Shown here: in pieces, positions 17,277-26,482 of the stretch | How the letters are laid out: each line of letters opens with the position of its first letter | Position numbering within the stretch: position 1 is the first letter of the stretch | NCBI RefSeq assembly: GCF_034421375.1 | Contig: NZ_CP139779.1 | Span: 1,612,001 to 1,676,000 of the forward strand | Length of the DNA: 64,000 nt | Reading direction: 5' to 3' | Source of the DNA: Microbacterium invictum | Lineage (GTDB): Bacteria > Actinomycetota > Actinomycetes > Actinomycetales > Microbacteriaceae | Translations under genes and position numbers: made by a program | The notes under the pieces: model-generated | The model's input: only the letters and a program-made list of their open reading frames with translations | Told to the model about the DNA's origin: nothing | Database searches by the model: none

Positions 17277-19799
17277 TCAACTCTCCCGGACGACCTCGTC
17301 GGGACTCTTGTCGGGCCGGAGCCCGCGCCAGCGCGAGTGACGGAGGATTCCCGTCGGTGTGAACTCGCCGAACTCCACCTCCGCCACCCGTTCGGGACGC
17401 ACCCACTGCACCCCGCGGGTGTCGGCGGCGGGCACGCCGACGAGAGGGTTCCGATCTATCGCGAGGGGCGTGAGCAGCTCGTGCAGCGTACGCAACTCCC
17501 GATCGGTGAAGCCCGTCCCGACTCGTCCCGCGTAGCGCAGGCCCTCGTCATCGGGGATGCCGAGGAGGAGAGAGCCGAAGGTGCCCGCCCGGCCGCCCTG
17601 GCCCGGCCGTATTCCCGCGATCACCACCTCCTGCGTGCGGGTCAGCTTGACCTTCAGCCACGCCTCCGACCGCGTGCCCCGCCGGTAGGGCGAGGCGGGG
17701 TCTTTCACCACCACGCCTTCCAGCCGCAGGCGCGTGCTCGTCTCCAGGGCGATGCCGACGTCCTCGAACACCGGCGGTGTCACCAGGGCGGGTACGGATG
17801 ATGCGGCCAGCCGTTCCAGGATCGCCCGCCGCTGCCGGAGCGGGAGGCCCGTGACATCCTTCCCCTCTGCGACGAGCACGTCGAAAAGGTAGTAGTGCAC
17901 CGGTGTGCGCCCCGCCTCGCGTGCGATGTCGCCCTCGCGGACGAGGTTCATCCGGGTCTGCAGGAGCGGGAAGCTCGGGCGGCCGTGGTCGAGGGCGACG
18001 AGCTCGCCGTCGACGATCGCGCGGGCGTCGCCGAGCCCGGCGTCGACGCCGCTGATCTCGGGATAGCGCGCCGTGAGCTCGTTGCCGCTGCGTGCCCACA
18101 GGCGCAGGCGCCGGTCCTCCCAGACCCCGATCGCGCGGATGCCGTCCCACTTCGCCTCCGCCCACGCCGGGTCTCCCCAGCGAGCGGCGTCGGAGCGTGC
18201 GCGGGCGGGTGTGGCAGAGGTCGAGAGCATGGGTGCCAGGTCGCGGGCTCGAGGCGGCCACGGCGCTTCGGGAGTCGCGGCGAGGTCATCGGCGACCCGC
18301 GTCGAGCCGGACGGCGGCGGGGGATCGCTCGGGTCCGCGCGCGATGCCGGAGGCGTGGCCGTGACCGGTTCGGCCTCGCCCTGCGGCCTCCCCGCGGCAT
18401 CCGTCTTCATGCGGTGGAGCAGCCAACTGGACTTCTCTCCCTCGCCGCCGGTGCGGATGAGGGCCAGCCGCACCCGGCCGAGGGGGCCGCCGGGGCGGCC
18501 CTCGGCGGTGAAGATGACCTCGTCGTCGCGCCACTTCTCGGGTTCATAGTGGCCGGCGTCCCAGATCGTCATCGTCCCGGCTCCGTACTGGCCGGCGGGA
18601 ATGGTCCCCGCGAAGGTCGCGTACTCCATGGGGTGGTCCTCGGTCATCACGGCGAGGGTGTTGCGGGCGGTGGAGTGGGGGATGCCTCGGGGCACCGCCC
18701 AGCTGACGAGCACCCCGTCGTGCTCGAGGCGGAGGTCCCAGTGCAGGCGCGAGGCGTGGTGCTCCTGGATGACGAAGATCGGCCACTCGCCGGACGGCGA
18801 CGACTCGGCGTCCGGCGCCGTCGGCACCGGCTCGGGCGTGGCGCCGGCGGTGCGCTTGGCGATGTAGGCGTGAAGCGGCGCGCGGGCTCTGTCTGACGAG
18901 CTCGGGCCGGTGCGGCGATCCAGCGCGGCCAGCGGATCGCCGATCTCGTCGACCCGGTCGAGGACCTCGTCGAATCGGATGTGGCGCAGCTTCGGGTCAT
19001 CCAGTTCCGCCCACGTGCGCGGCGTCGCGACCGTGGGCTGTGCCCGGCCGCGCAGGGAGTAGGGGGCGATGGTGGTCTTCGAGCCGTTGTTCTGGCTCCA
19101 GTCGATGAGCACGCGTCCGTCGCGAATCGCCTTCTTCATGCTGCTCACCACGAGGTCGGGGTGGTCGGCCTCGATCGACCGGGCGAGCTCGTGCGCCAGG
19201 CGCGATGCGCGGTCGCTGGTCTGACCGGGCGGGAGGGCGCAGTACAGCTGCAGGCCCTTGCTGCCGCTCGTCACGGGATGGGGATCCAGGCCCATCGGGG
19301 TGAGGATGTCGCGAGCCCACCGGGCCACCTCGGCGCACTCGGCGAGACCGACCCCCAGCCCGGGGTCGAGATCGAGCACCAGCCGGTCGGCGTCGCCGCG
19401 TTCGCCCTCGGCGGTGAACCGCCACTGCGGGACGTGCAGCTCGAGGCTCGCCACCTGCGCGAGGTAGACGAGGGTCGGGAGGTCCTCGACGAGCGGATAG
19501 TCCTTGGTGCCGCTCGAGTGGGGGATCGGCCTCCGCGGCACCCAGTCGGGCGCCCCCGGCTCGAGATGCTTGGCGAAGAACGACATCTCCGGGTGCTCGG
19601 CGGTTCCCACGCCCTCCGGCCAGCGCTTCCGGGTCACGGGCCTGCCGGCGACGTGAGGGAGGAGGACGGGGGCGATCCGGGAATAGTAGGCGATCACCTC
19701 GCCCTTGGTGGTGCCCGTCTCGGGGTAGAGCACCTTCTCGAGGTTGGTCAGGCGCAGCCGACGACCGCCGATGCGGACCAGTTGCTCATCGCCGGGCAT
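17277..19799 (-). CDS. ligD: ATP-dependent DNA ligase D (polymerase, phosphoesterase and ligase domains)
   Basis: 840 residues carrying all three LigD activities for bacterial non-homologous end joining. The primase-polymerase domain (about 1-290) has the catalytic LDLDPG motif; the 3'-phosphoesterase (about 335-450) shows QEHHASRLHWDLRLE; the ligase has the adenylated lysine in AKWDGIR near residue 550 and ends with the OB domain. The order is that of mycobacterial LigD. The ATG at 19799 is preferred over an in-frame start at 19901 because TACCCT ends 6 bases upstream and because the longer version would overlap ku. It is divergent from ku with 46 bases between starts. Confidence 0.96.
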   Translation of the reverse strand: MPGDEQLVRIGGRRLRLTNLEKVLYPETGTTKGEVIAYYSRIAPVLLPHVAGRPVTRKRWPEGVGTAEHPEMSFFAKHLEPGAPDWVPRRPIPHSSGTKDYPLVEDLPTLVYLAQVASLELHVPQWRFTAEGERGDADRLVLDLDPGLGVGLAECAEVARWARDILTPMGLDPHPVTSGSKGLQLYCALPPGQTSDRASRLAHELARSIEADHPDLVVSSMKKAIRDGRVLIDWSQNNGSKTTIAPYSLRGRAQPTVATPRTWAELDDPKLRHIRFDEVLDRVDEIGDPLAALDRRTGPSSSDRARAPLHAYIAKRTAGATPEPVPTAPDAESSPSGEWPIFVIQEHHASRLHWDLRLEHDGVLVSWAVPRGIPHSTARNTLAVMTEDHPMEYATFAGTIPAGQYGAGTMTIWDAGHYEPEKWRDDEVIFTAEGRPGGPLGRVRLALIRTGGEGEKSSWLLHRMKTDAAGRPQGEAEPVTATPPASRADPSDPPPPSGSTRVADDLAATPEAPWPPRARDLAPMLSTSATPARARSDAARWGDPAWAEAKWDGIRAIGVWEDRRLRLWARSGNELTARYPEISGVDAGLGDARAIVDGELVALDHGRPSFPLLQTRMNLVREGDIAREAGRTPVHYYLFDVLVAEGKDVTGLPLRQRRAILERLAASSVPALVTPPVFEDVGIALETSTRLRLEGVVVKDPASPYRRGTRSEAWLKVKLTRTQEVVIAGIRPGQGGRAGTFGSLLLGIPDDEGLRYAGRVGTGFTDRELRTLHELLTPLAIDRNPLVGVPAADTRGVQWVRPERVAEVEFGEFTPTGILRHSRWRGLRPDKSPDEVVRES

Positions 19800-19805
19800 G
19801 TGGCA

Positions 19806-19811
19806 AGGGTA
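19806..19811 (-). promoter_or_regulatory. -10 box TACCCT for ligD
   Basis: On the minus strand it ends 6 bases before ATG 19799 and decides that start. Confidence 0.45.
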
Positions 19812-19845
19812 GCCGTGGGCGGTGTGACAGGTGTTCACTGGTGTG

Positions 19846-20763
19846 ATGAGGTCGATCTGGAAGGGCGCGCTGACGTTCGGGCTGGTCAACGTGCCGGTCA
19901 AGGTGTACTCCGCTACCGAGGACCACGACGTGTCGCTCCATCAGGTCCACAGCAAGGACGGCGGCCGCATCCGCTATCAGCGCGTGTGCGAGATCGACGG
20001 AGAGGTCGTCCCCTACAGCGACATCGACCGCGCCTACGACGACGGCCAGCAGACCGTCGTCCTCACGAAGGACGACTTCGACGCGCTGCCCGCGGAGAAG
20101 AGCCGTGAGATCGACGTGGTCGAGTTCGTGCCGAGCGACCAGGTGGATCCGCTGCTGTTCGACAAGGCCTATTACCTCGAGCCCGACTCGGCGTCACCCA
20201 AGGCGTACGTGCTCCTGCGCCGAACGCTGGAGCAGACCGACCGCACCGCGATCGTGCGGTTCTCGCTCCGTCAGAAGACGCGGCTGGCGGCGCTGCGGGT
20301 TCGCGGCGACGTGCTCGTTCTCCAGACGCTTCTGTGGGCGGACGAGGTGCGCGAGGCGGCGTTCCCATCGCTGGAGGAGAACGTCAAGATCTCGGGCAAG
20401 GAGCTCGAGCTCTCGGCGGCCCTTGTCGACAGCTTCGCCAGCGACTTCGATCCCGCCGAGTTCACCGACGACTACCAGGAAGAGCTCCGCACCCTCATCA
20501 AGGCCAAGATCGAGCAGGGCGACGCCATCGACACGGCCGAGACCTTCGGCGCCGATGACGACGAGGGCGACGGCGGCGGCGAGGTCATCGACCTCATGGA
20601 GGCGCTCCGCGCCAGCGTCGAGCGCTCGCGGGAGGCGCGGTCGGGGAAGAAGGACGACGCCTCCTCGGGCGGCTCGCGCGGTTCGCGCGACTCGTCATCG
20701 GATGCCTCGGGCGGGGCGGCGAAGAAGAAGGCGCCTCGCAAGAAGACCGCGAAGGCGTCCTAG
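19846..20763 (+). CDS. ku: Non-homologous end joining protein Ku
   Basis: 305 residues from ATG 19846 (GTG 19831 would add five). Ku homodimers thread onto double-strand ends and recruit LigD. The conserved start RSIWKGALTFGLVNVPVKVY and the Ku core to about residue 250 are present. The last 40 residues are a Ser/Gly linker followed by a lysine-rich tail (KKKAPRKKTAK) like those described in some actinobacterial Ku proteins, where they bind DNA. It overlaps the convergent AhpD-like gene by 4 bases at the stop codons. Confidence 0.96.
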   Translation: MRSIWKGALTFGLVNVPVKVYSATEDHDVSLHQVHSKDGGRIRYQRVCEIDGEVVPYSDIDRAYDDGQQTVVLTKDDFDALPAEKSREIDVVEFVPSDQVDPLLFDKAYYLEPDSASPKAYVLLRRTLEQTDRTAIVRFSLRQKTRLAALRVRGDVLVLQTLLWADEVREAAFPSLEENVKISGKELELSAALVDSFASDFDPAEFTDDYQEELRTLIKAKIEQGDAIDTAETFGADDDEGDGGGEVIDLMEALRASVERSREARSGKKDDASSGGSRGSRDSSSDASGGAAKKKAPRKKTAKAS

Positions 20764-21359
20764 CGTCGCGCGCCGTCACGCTCCTGGGTGCGCATCCCCT
20801 CGAGCAGTGCATCGCGGAGCGACGAGGGAAGGGTGGGCGGGATGTCGGGCTCGACGCCGAGGGCGTGCAGCGACCGGCTGTAGAAGTTTCGCGCCGCGGC
20901 GGCGAAGGCGATGTCGACGATCTCGCGGTCGCTGAAACCGTGTCGCTGCAACTCAGCGGCATCCTCCTTGGTCATGGACGCCGAATCCCCGCTCAGTCTC
21001 TCGGCGAACGCCATCATCGCGACCTCGTCGGGGGCGAGCCCCGCCGCGCGGTAGTCGCGGGCGATGCGTTCGAGCTCGTCCGCCTCGATGTAGCCGAGCG
21101 CCTTCACGCCGTGATGGGCGCGGCAGGAGGTCGAGCCGAGGGCACCGGCCGCCGCCAGCGTGACCAGCTCGTACCGACGCATCCCGAGGCTGGGAACGAC
21201 CGCCCGGATGAGCTGCTCGAATGCGGCGACGGCCTCGGGGTTGAGAGCGGTGACCCTGGTGTGGGTCGTCACGTAGCCGAGACTCTCACGATCCTCGGCG
21301 TACAGCGTGGCGGCGGCGCCTTCGACCTCGGCATCTGTAGGCGTGCGGATGACGGACAT
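20760..21359 (-). CDS. AhpD/carboxymuconolactone decarboxylase-like protein
   Basis: 199 residues. The helical fold and the central STSCRAHHG motif match peroxidase-related CMD proteins. Many of these have CxxC; here only one cysteine followed by two histidines is present, so classical AhpD dithiol chemistry is doubtful. It may be an alkylhydroperoxidase-like oxidoreductase of unknown substrate. Start ATG 21359 is supported by TACCCT (21366-21371, minus strand) ending 6 bases upstream; the open frame continues to 21467 but without support. Confidence 0.82.
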   Translation of the reverse strand: MSVIRTPTDAEVEGAAATLYAEDRESLGYVTTHTRVTALNPEAVAAFEQLIRAVVPSLGMRRYELVTLAAAGALGSTSCRAHHGVKALGYIEADELERIARDYRAAGLAPDEVAMMAFAERLSGDSASMTKEDAAELQRHGFSDREIVDIAFAAAARNFYSRSLHALGVEPDIPPTLPSSLRDALLEGMRTQERDGARR

Positions 21360-21365
21360 GCGCAG

Positions 21366-21371
21366 AGGGTA
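21366..21371 (-). promoter_or_regulatory. -10 box TACCCT for the AhpD-like gene
   Basis: On the minus strand it ends 6 bases before ATG 21359, consistent with a leaderless transcript. Confidence 0.4.
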
Positions 21372-21414
21372 CGCCCGGCGCCCGGATCGGGGAAGAGCAG
21401 GTCGTCGGGGACGC

Positions 21415-22200
21415 TCAGGGCTCGGGGGTCGTCTCCGGGCGGTGCTCGGGGCCCCGCTGGAAGACATCGGGGTCGAGCACGAGCTGTCGGGCTTCGACGG
21501 CGTCCGTGTCGGTGTCGGCGCCCGCCGCCGCGGCCTTCTTGGCCTTGCGACGCTCGGACAGGTAGTGCCAGACGATGAAGATCACCGTGCCACCGACCGC
21601 CGCCAGCAGGATGACGTCGATGTAGTCGGTCACGAACTGGCCGACGCCCGGGATGAAGCCGATGCCGTAGCCGATCATCGTCAGACCGAAGCCCCAGATG
21701 ACCGCGCCGATGAAGTTGTACAGCGTGTAGCGGTGCCACGGCATGTGTCCGACGCCGGCGGCGACGGGCGCGAACGTGCGGACGATCGGCACGAAGCGGG
21801 CCAGGATGATGGTGAGCCCGCCCCACCGCTCGAAGAACGCGTTCGTGCGCTCCACGTTCCGGCGGCTGAAGATGCCGGACTCCTTCCGTTCGAACACCGC
21901 GGGACCGCCCTTGTGTCCGATGAGATAGCCCACCTCACCGCCGACGAAGGCCGACAGGCCGATCAGCAGCGCCACCCACCACGCACTGATGCCGAAGACG
22001 CCGTTGGGCGCCACCTCGGAGGGGTGGGAGAGCAGGCCCGCCATGATCAGCAGGGTGTCGCCGGGCAGCAGGAATCCCACGAGCAGGCCGGTCTCGGCGA
22101 AGACGATGAAGCAGACCACGGCGAGGGCCCAGGGCCCGGCCGCCGCGATGATCGCGGCGGGATCGAGCCAGGGGATGAGAGCGGTGGGAACGGTGTACAC
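21415..22200 (-). CDS. DedA family membrane protein
   Basis: 261 residues from GTG 22200. DedA proteins are inner-membrane flippases or transporters linked to lipid homeostasis. It has the family pattern FAETGLLVGFLLPGDTLL, GYLIGHKGG, and the arginine-bearing FVPIVRTFAPVAAGVGHM, with about five membrane segments and a charged tail. ATG 22242 would add 14 Arg-rich residues; the GTG is chosen because homologues begin close to ALIPWLDP. The gene follows tRNA-Leu on the same strand with no terminator between, so they may share a transcript. Confidence 0.9.
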   Translation of the reverse strand: MYTVPTALIPWLDPAAIIAAAGPWALAVVCFIVFAETGLLVGFLLPGDTLLIMAGLLSHPSEVAPNGVFGISAWWVALLIGLSAFVGGEVGYLIGHKGGPAVFERKESGIFSRRNVERTNAFFERWGGLTIILARFVPIVRTFAPVAAGVGHMPWHRYTLYNFIGAVIWGFGLTMIGYGIGFIPGVGQFVTDYIDVILLAAVGGTVIFIVWHYLSERRKAKKAAAAGADTDTDAVEARQLVLDPDVFQRGPEHRPETTPEP

Positions 22201-22269
22201 GAGAGTCCCGTCGGGTCGTCGGCGGCGGCAAGGGCGCGGCATCTCCTCGGTGAACGGAGAAGATGTGCG

Positions 22270-22352
22270 TGCGGAAGGTGGGACTTGAACCCACACGCCC
22301 GGAGGCACAGGAACCTAAATCCTGCGTGTCTGCCAGTTTCACCACTCCCGCG
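22270..22352 (-). tRNA. tRNA-Leu (UAG)
   Basis: The 83-base minus-strand sequence folds into a class II tRNA: acceptor GCGGGAG/CTTCCGC, anticodon stem CAGGA/TCCTG around a loop with TAG, a variable arm, and GGTTCAAGTCC in the T arm. CCA is not encoded. TAGACT (22363-22368 on this strand) is a plausible -10 box about 10 bases upstream. Confidence 0.95.
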
Positions 22353-22421
22353 GGTGGCTTCAGTCTAGGCGAGCGGTTCCCGCACGAGCATGGGGATAAC
22401 CCGAGAGCTCCGGGCGTCCGA

Positions 22422-22697
22422 TCAGCGCTTGATGCCGAAGAGGAAGTAGGCTGCGGGCCCGATCCAATTCACCAGGATGACGGGGATCCACAGGGGCTTC
22501 GGCCCGGTCACCTGACGGCTGTCGCGGTGGGCGAGGTCCCAGAACGCCAGGAACGCGAACGCGGCCTGGACGATGCCGGCGAGTCCGAGGGCGGCCCGCG
22601 CCGCGGGCGCCGCGGCGACGGCGGTCTTGGCGGCCTTCACCGCGGGGGAATCCTTCAGAGAGCCCGTGGTGGTCCTGTTGTCGGCCGCGTGCGTCAT
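22422..22697 (-). CDS. Small membrane protein, PLD nuclease N-terminal-like
   Basis: 91 residues from ATG 22697, preceded by GAGAGGA at good spacing. After a polar N-terminus come two hydrophobic helices: about 38-58, and a C-terminal one with the PLWIPVILVNWIGPAAYFLFG pattern, broken here as WIPVILVNWIGP then AYFLFG. That tail matches the PLDc_N family of short membrane proteins, often found alone in actinobacteria. Role unknown. Confidence 0.75.
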   Translation of the reverse strand: MTHAADNRTTTGSLKDSPAVKAAKTAVAAAPAARAALGLAGIVQAAFAFLAFWDLAHRDSRQVTGPKPLWIPVILVNWIGPAAYFLFGIKR

Positions 22698-22828
22698 GGT
22701 CGTCCTCTCGGCGATGGTCGCTGAGGACATCCTGCCGCGTCGCGGTGATTCGCGCACCCGTCTTCCGCCCGAGACGCGGCTGTGGATAACATCCGGGCCG
22801 GTCTCCGGCGCTTTGCGAGGATGCTCCG

Positions 22829-23986
22829 GTGACTTCCGCCGTGCTCACCGACGCAGCGCCGACCAGCGCGGTCGCCGCCCGCGTGCGCGACCGGCTGCGC
22901 GCGCAGAGTGCGGATCCGACGAAGGATCCGGATGCCGCTGCGCGGATCGCCGCCGACGAGGTCCGCCGTCACAACGACTACGCACTCGCCCGGGGGCTCG
23001 CCACCATCGACGACGAGTCCGGCGCCGTGCGCGCCGTCGTCGCCCAGGTCACCGGCTACGGCCCGCTGCAGAGCTACCTCGACGACCCCGGGGTCGAGGA
23101 GCTCTGGATCAATGCGCCGGATCGTGTATTCGTGGCGCGGGGCGGAGTATCCGAACGGGTACCCCTCCAGCTCACCGACACGGCCGTTCGCGATCTGGTG
23201 GAACGGATGCTGCACGCGACCGGGCGCCGCGTGGACCTCAGCCAGCCGTTCGTGGACGCCTCTCTGCCCGACGGCAGCCGTCTTCACGTGGTCATCCCCG
23301 AGATCACCCGACGGCACTGGGCCGTCAACATCCGGAAGTTCCTTCCGGCGTACCGCGATCTCGACGCGCTCGTCGAGGTGGGTTCCCTCGCGCCGCGCGC
23401 GGCGGATCTGCTCCGGCGAGCGATGAGCGAGGGCCGAAGCGTCCTGGTGTCGGGAGCGACCCACGCCGGCAAGACGACGCTGCTCGCCGCGCTCGTCGCC
23501 GCGAGTCCTCGGGCCCATCGCATCGTGACGGTGGAGGAGACTTTCGAGCTGGCGGTGACGGCTCCGGATCTCGTGGCGATGCAGGGCCGGCAGCCGAGCC
23601 TGGAGGGTACCGGCGAGGTGAGTCTGCGCCGGCTCGTCAAAGAGGCCCTGCGGATGCGGCCCGACCGCATCGTCGTCGGTGAGGTGCGTGATGCGGAGGC
23701 ACTGGATCTGCTCCTGGCGCTCAACACCGGCGTGCCGGGAGCGGCGACCATCCACGCGAACTCCGCGCGGGAGGCGCTGGTGAAGCTCTCGACGCTGCCG
23801 CTGCTCGCGGGGCGGAACATCGATGCCGGCTTCGTCGTGCCGGCGGTCGCTCAGGGGGTCGACCTCGTCGTCCACTGCGAGCGAGCGGTCGACGGACGCC
23901 GCCGCGTCGGAGAGATCGTCGAGCCCACCGGCGTCCAGGGTGGTGCGATCGCGTCGCGCGTCCTCTACCGGGCGGGGGAGCGATGA
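22829..23986 (+). CDS. tadA: Tad/type IV pilus assembly ATPase (CpaF/TadA-like)
   Basis: 385 residues from GTG 22829. It is a hexameric secretion ATPase that powers pilus assembly at the membrane. An N-terminal helical domain precedes the RecA-like domain with Walker A GATHAGKTT near residue 210 and the VVGEVRDAEALD Walker B/His-box region near 275. GAGGAT ends 6 bases before the GTG. It starts a run of seven genes with overlaps or short gaps, all pilus-type. No CpaE, CpaB or secretin is present, as expected for a monoderm. Confidence 0.92.
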   Translation: MTSAVLTDAAPTSAVAARVRDRLRAQSADPTKDPDAAARIAADEVRRHNDYALARGLATIDDESGAVRAVVAQVTGYGPLQSYLDDPGVEELWINAPDRVFVARGGVSERVPLQLTDTAVRDLVERMLHATGRRVDLSQPFVDASLPDGSRLHVVIPEITRRHWAVNIRKFLPAYRDLDALVEVGSLAPRAADLLRRAMSEGRSVLVSGATHAGKTTLLAALVAASPRAHRIVTVEETFELAVTAPDLVAMQGRQPSLEGTGEVSLRRLVKEALRMRPDRIVVGEVRDAEALDLLLALNTGVPGAATIHANSAREALVKLSTLPLLAGRNIDAGFVVPAVAQGVDLVVHCERAVDGRRRVGEIVEPTGVQGGAIASRVLYRAGER

Positions 23987-24846
23987 CGTTCCTCTGGGGT
24001 GGGATGCTCGCCGCCGGGATCCTGCTGACGCTGTCGCCCTGGCTGTGGCCCACGACCGGAGGGCGTCGGGCGGTCTCCGCACGTGTCGACGGTCGGACTG
24101 CTCAGCTCCTCCGCGAAGCGGGATTGGCCCGCGTGACGCCGTTCGCGCTCGCGGTGGTCTCGGTGCTCGTCGCGGCCGTCGTCGCGGCATCCGCCTTCCT
24201 CATCACGACGGTCCTGCCGCTCGCGCTGGTGGCGTTCGCCGGAGCCGGCCTCGCACCCCTGTGGTGGGTCCGTGCGCGGCGCGACCGGATGAGGAAGACC
24301 CGCCGGTCGCTGTGGCCCGATGTCTGCGACCTTCTCGTCGCCTCGGTTCGGGCCGGGATGTCGCTCCCTGACGCCGTCGCGAGTCTGGGCGAGTCGGCAC
24401 CCCTTCCCCTTCGCCCGAACTTCCGGCGTTTCGCCCGCGATCTCGCGGCGTCGGGGCACTTCGACTCCGCCATCGTCGCTCTGAAGCACGACCTCGCCGA
24501 TCCGGTCGCCGATCGGGTGATCGAGACGCTCCGCATGGCGCGTCAGGTGGGCGGCACCGAGCTGACCACGGTGCTTCGGGCGCTCTCCGCCTCGGTCCGC
24601 TCCGACGCGGCGATCCGCGCCGAAGTCGACGCGCGGCAGTCGTGGATCCGTGGGGCGGCGGTCCTCGGTGCGGCCGCCCCGTGGGTGATCCTCTCGCTCC
24701 TTTCGCTCCGACCCGAGGGCGCCGCGGCCTACGCCAGCGCAGAGGGTGTCGTCCTGATCGTCGGTGGCGCCGTGGTGTCCGTGGTCGCCTTCCGGATCAT
24801 GCTGCGCATCGGCCGTCTCCCGGACGCGCGGAGGTGGGCACGATGA
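23983..24846 (+). CDS. tadB: Tad pilus assembly membrane protein, type II secretion F domain (TadB-like)
   Basis: 287 residues, overlapping the ATPase stop by 4 bases. Two N-terminal and two C-terminal membrane helices flank a cytoplasmic T2SSF domain with SVRAGMSLPDAV, typical of TadB. With the next gene it forms the platform in the inner membrane on which the ATPase acts. Confidence 0.88.
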   Translation: MTFLWGGMLAAGILLTLSPWLWPTTGGRRAVSARVDGRTAQLLREAGLARVTPFALAVVSVLVAAVVAASAFLITTVLPLALVAFAGAGLAPLWWVRARRDRMRKTRRSLWPDVCDLLVASVRAGMSLPDAVASLGESAPLPLRPNFRRFARDLAASGHFDSAIVALKHDLADPVADRVIETLRMARQVGGTELTTVLRALSASVRSDAAIRAEVDARQSWIRGAAVLGAAAPWVILSLLSLRPEGAAAYASAEGVVLIVGGAVVSVVAFRIMLRIGRLPDARRWAR

Positions 24847-25775
24847 ACCCCCTCACCCTCACCGATGCGTCGCTCGCGATCGTGCTGGGCGTGGCCCTCG
24901 GAGCGGGCCTGCTGCTTCTCCTCTCCCTCGCTCCGCGTTGGCGATCGGCCTCCCTCAGCCAGCGCATCGCCCCCTACATCCGAGACGTCACCGACCCGAT
25001 CGGCGCGACCCCCGTCACGGCGGGCTTCGGAGACGATCTCGCGGCGATCTGGCGACGAACGCAGGAGGCGGTCGCCCGGCGTCTCGCCGGCTCGGCCTCG
25101 ATCGAGCGGCGTCTGCGCCAGGCGGCGTGGACCACGGACAGCGCCGCGTTCCGTGGTCGTCAGCTCGGGCTGGCCCTCGCCGGACTCGCCGTCGGCGGCC
25201 TGGTCGTCGTGGCGCTCGTGCTCACCGGCCGGGGGTCGCCGGCGACGGCCTTCCTCCCACCCCTGTTCGCGGCGGCGGGAGCGATCATGTGCGACCTGCA
25301 GCTGTCCCGCGCCGCTCGGGCGCGCCGGGCACGCATCGAAGAGGAACTGCCGACCGTGCTGGAGTTCCTCGCACTGTGCCTGTCGGCCGGGGAAGGCATC
25401 CTCGACGCGCTGCGGCGGGTGGGCGACCTTCCGGGCGGCGAGGTGACCGGCGAGCTGCGCGGCGCCGTCGTCGCGGTCGGCACCGGCTCCTCGCTCTCGG
25501 ATGCCCTGGCCGAGCTGGGTTCCCGGGTGGATTCCCCCGCCCTGTCACGGGCGGTCGATCACCTCGTGGCGGCCATCGACCGGGGTGCGCCGCTGGCCCA
25601 GGTGCTGCACGCCCAGGCGCTCGACGCGCGCGAGGATGCCAAGCGGGCCCTGATCGAGCGCGCGGGACGCAACGAGATCGCCATGCTCGTGCCGCTCGTG
25701 TTCCTGATCCTGCCGCTGAGCGTCCTGTTCGCGGTCTTCCCCGGGATATTGCTGCTGCGGTTGGGAGTCGGATGA
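24843..25775 (+). CDS. tadC: Tad pilus assembly membrane protein, type II secretion F domain (TadC-like)
   Basis: 310 residues from ATG 24843, coupled to the previous gene by a 4-base overlap. The T2SSF domain contains LCLSAGEGILDALRRV and the closing MLVPLVFLILPLSVLFAVFPG helix, as in TadC. A paired TadB/TadC platform is standard for Tad systems. Confidence 0.88.
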   Translation: MNPLTLTDASLAIVLGVALGAGLLLLLSLAPRWRSASLSQRIAPYIRDVTDPIGATPVTAGFGDDLAAIWRRTQEAVARRLAGSASIERRLRQAAWTTDSAAFRGRQLGLALAGLAVGGLVVVALVLTGRGSPATAFLPPLFAAAGAIMCDLQLSRAARARRARIEEELPTVLEFLALCLSAGEGILDALRRVGDLPGGEVTGELRGAVVAVGTGSSLSDALAELGSRVDSPALSRAVDHLVAAIDRGAPLAQVLHAQALDAREDAKRALIERAGRNEIAMLVPLVFLILPLSVLFAVFPGILLLRLGVG

Positions 25776-25848
25776 CCTCGACCTCGGCCCGACGTCCGGA
25801 ACAACCGGCACAACCGTGGGCGCAGACCCCCGACGAAAGGAGAACGGC

Positions 25849-26049
25849 ATGCGCGAGCTCGTGAGCCGACACTGGATCAGCGCGCGGACCGCGTTCGGAG
25901 ATTTGATCGACGACGATCGCGGCGACGTACCCGGCTGGGTGCTCATCACCCTCATGACCGCCGGGCTCGTCGTGGTGATCTGGGCCCTCGCCGGACCGGC
26001 GCTGGCCGGACTGTTCGAGCAGGCCATCGAGCGGGTCTCGGGCTTCTGA
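25849..26049 (+). CDS. Flp-like prepilin, very short
   Basis: 66 residues with a strong ribosome site (AAAGGAGAA, 6 bases before ATG 25849). A charged leader of about 24 residues ends in DDRGDVPGW, and one hydrophobic helix of 20 residues follows, the layout of a Flp pilin cleaved near the Gly. The usual glutamate at position 5 of the mature protein is not evident. It is likely the pilus subunit. The 72 bases before it hold a further possible site for differential expression but no clear promoter. Confidence 0.8.
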   Translation: MRELVSRHWISARTAFGDLIDDDRGDVPGWVLITLMTAGLVVVIWALAGPALAGLFEQAIERVSGF

Positions 26050-26050
26050 G

Positions 26051-26482
26051 ATGCCGGCGACGGCGCGCGGCATCCGTGGTCTGATCAGGTCGTTGACAGC
26101 GGATGCTGCGGACGAGCGCGGCTCGGCGCCCGTGGAGTTCGTGCTGGTCGCAGTGATGCTGACCGCCCTCACGCTCGGGGTCCTCCAGCTCGGACTCGGC
26201 ATCTACGTCCGGAACGTCGTCCACGACGCCGCCGTCGAGGGCGCCTATCACGCGGCGCTGGCGGACACGACGCTGCGCGACGGTGCCGATCGCACCTCCC
26301 AGATCGTCGCCCGCACCGTCGGTGCTGCCTACGCCGGAGACGTGTCCGTCGCCGAGACCACCGCCCTCGGCTACCCGGCGGTGGAGGTCAGCGTTCAGGC
26401 GCCCCTGCCGGTGATCGGGCTCATCGGTCTGCCGGGCCTGCTGGAGGTGAGTGCCCATGCGCCCGTGGAGTCGTTCGACTGA
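26051..26482 (+). CDS. tadE: TadE-like minor pilin
   Basis: 143 residues. A short cytoplasmic N-terminus ends in DERGSAPVEFVLV, the TadE signature, leading into one membrane helix and an exported C-terminal domain. It starts 1 base after the pilin stop. TadE-like pseudopilins are processed and needed for pilus assembly. Confidence 0.85.
   Translation: MPATARGIRGLIRSLTADAADERGSAPVEFVLVAVMLTALTLGVLQLGLGIYVRNVVHDAAVEGAYHAALADTTLRDGADRTSQIVARTVGAAYAGDVSVAETTALGYPAVEVSVQAPLPVIGLIGLPGLLEVSAHAPVESFD

Noticed and set aside
17895..18896. Long open frame opposite ligD
   Set aside because: It lies fully over a strongly conserved gene, and GC-rich DNA yields such mirror frames; its protein has low-complexity composition.
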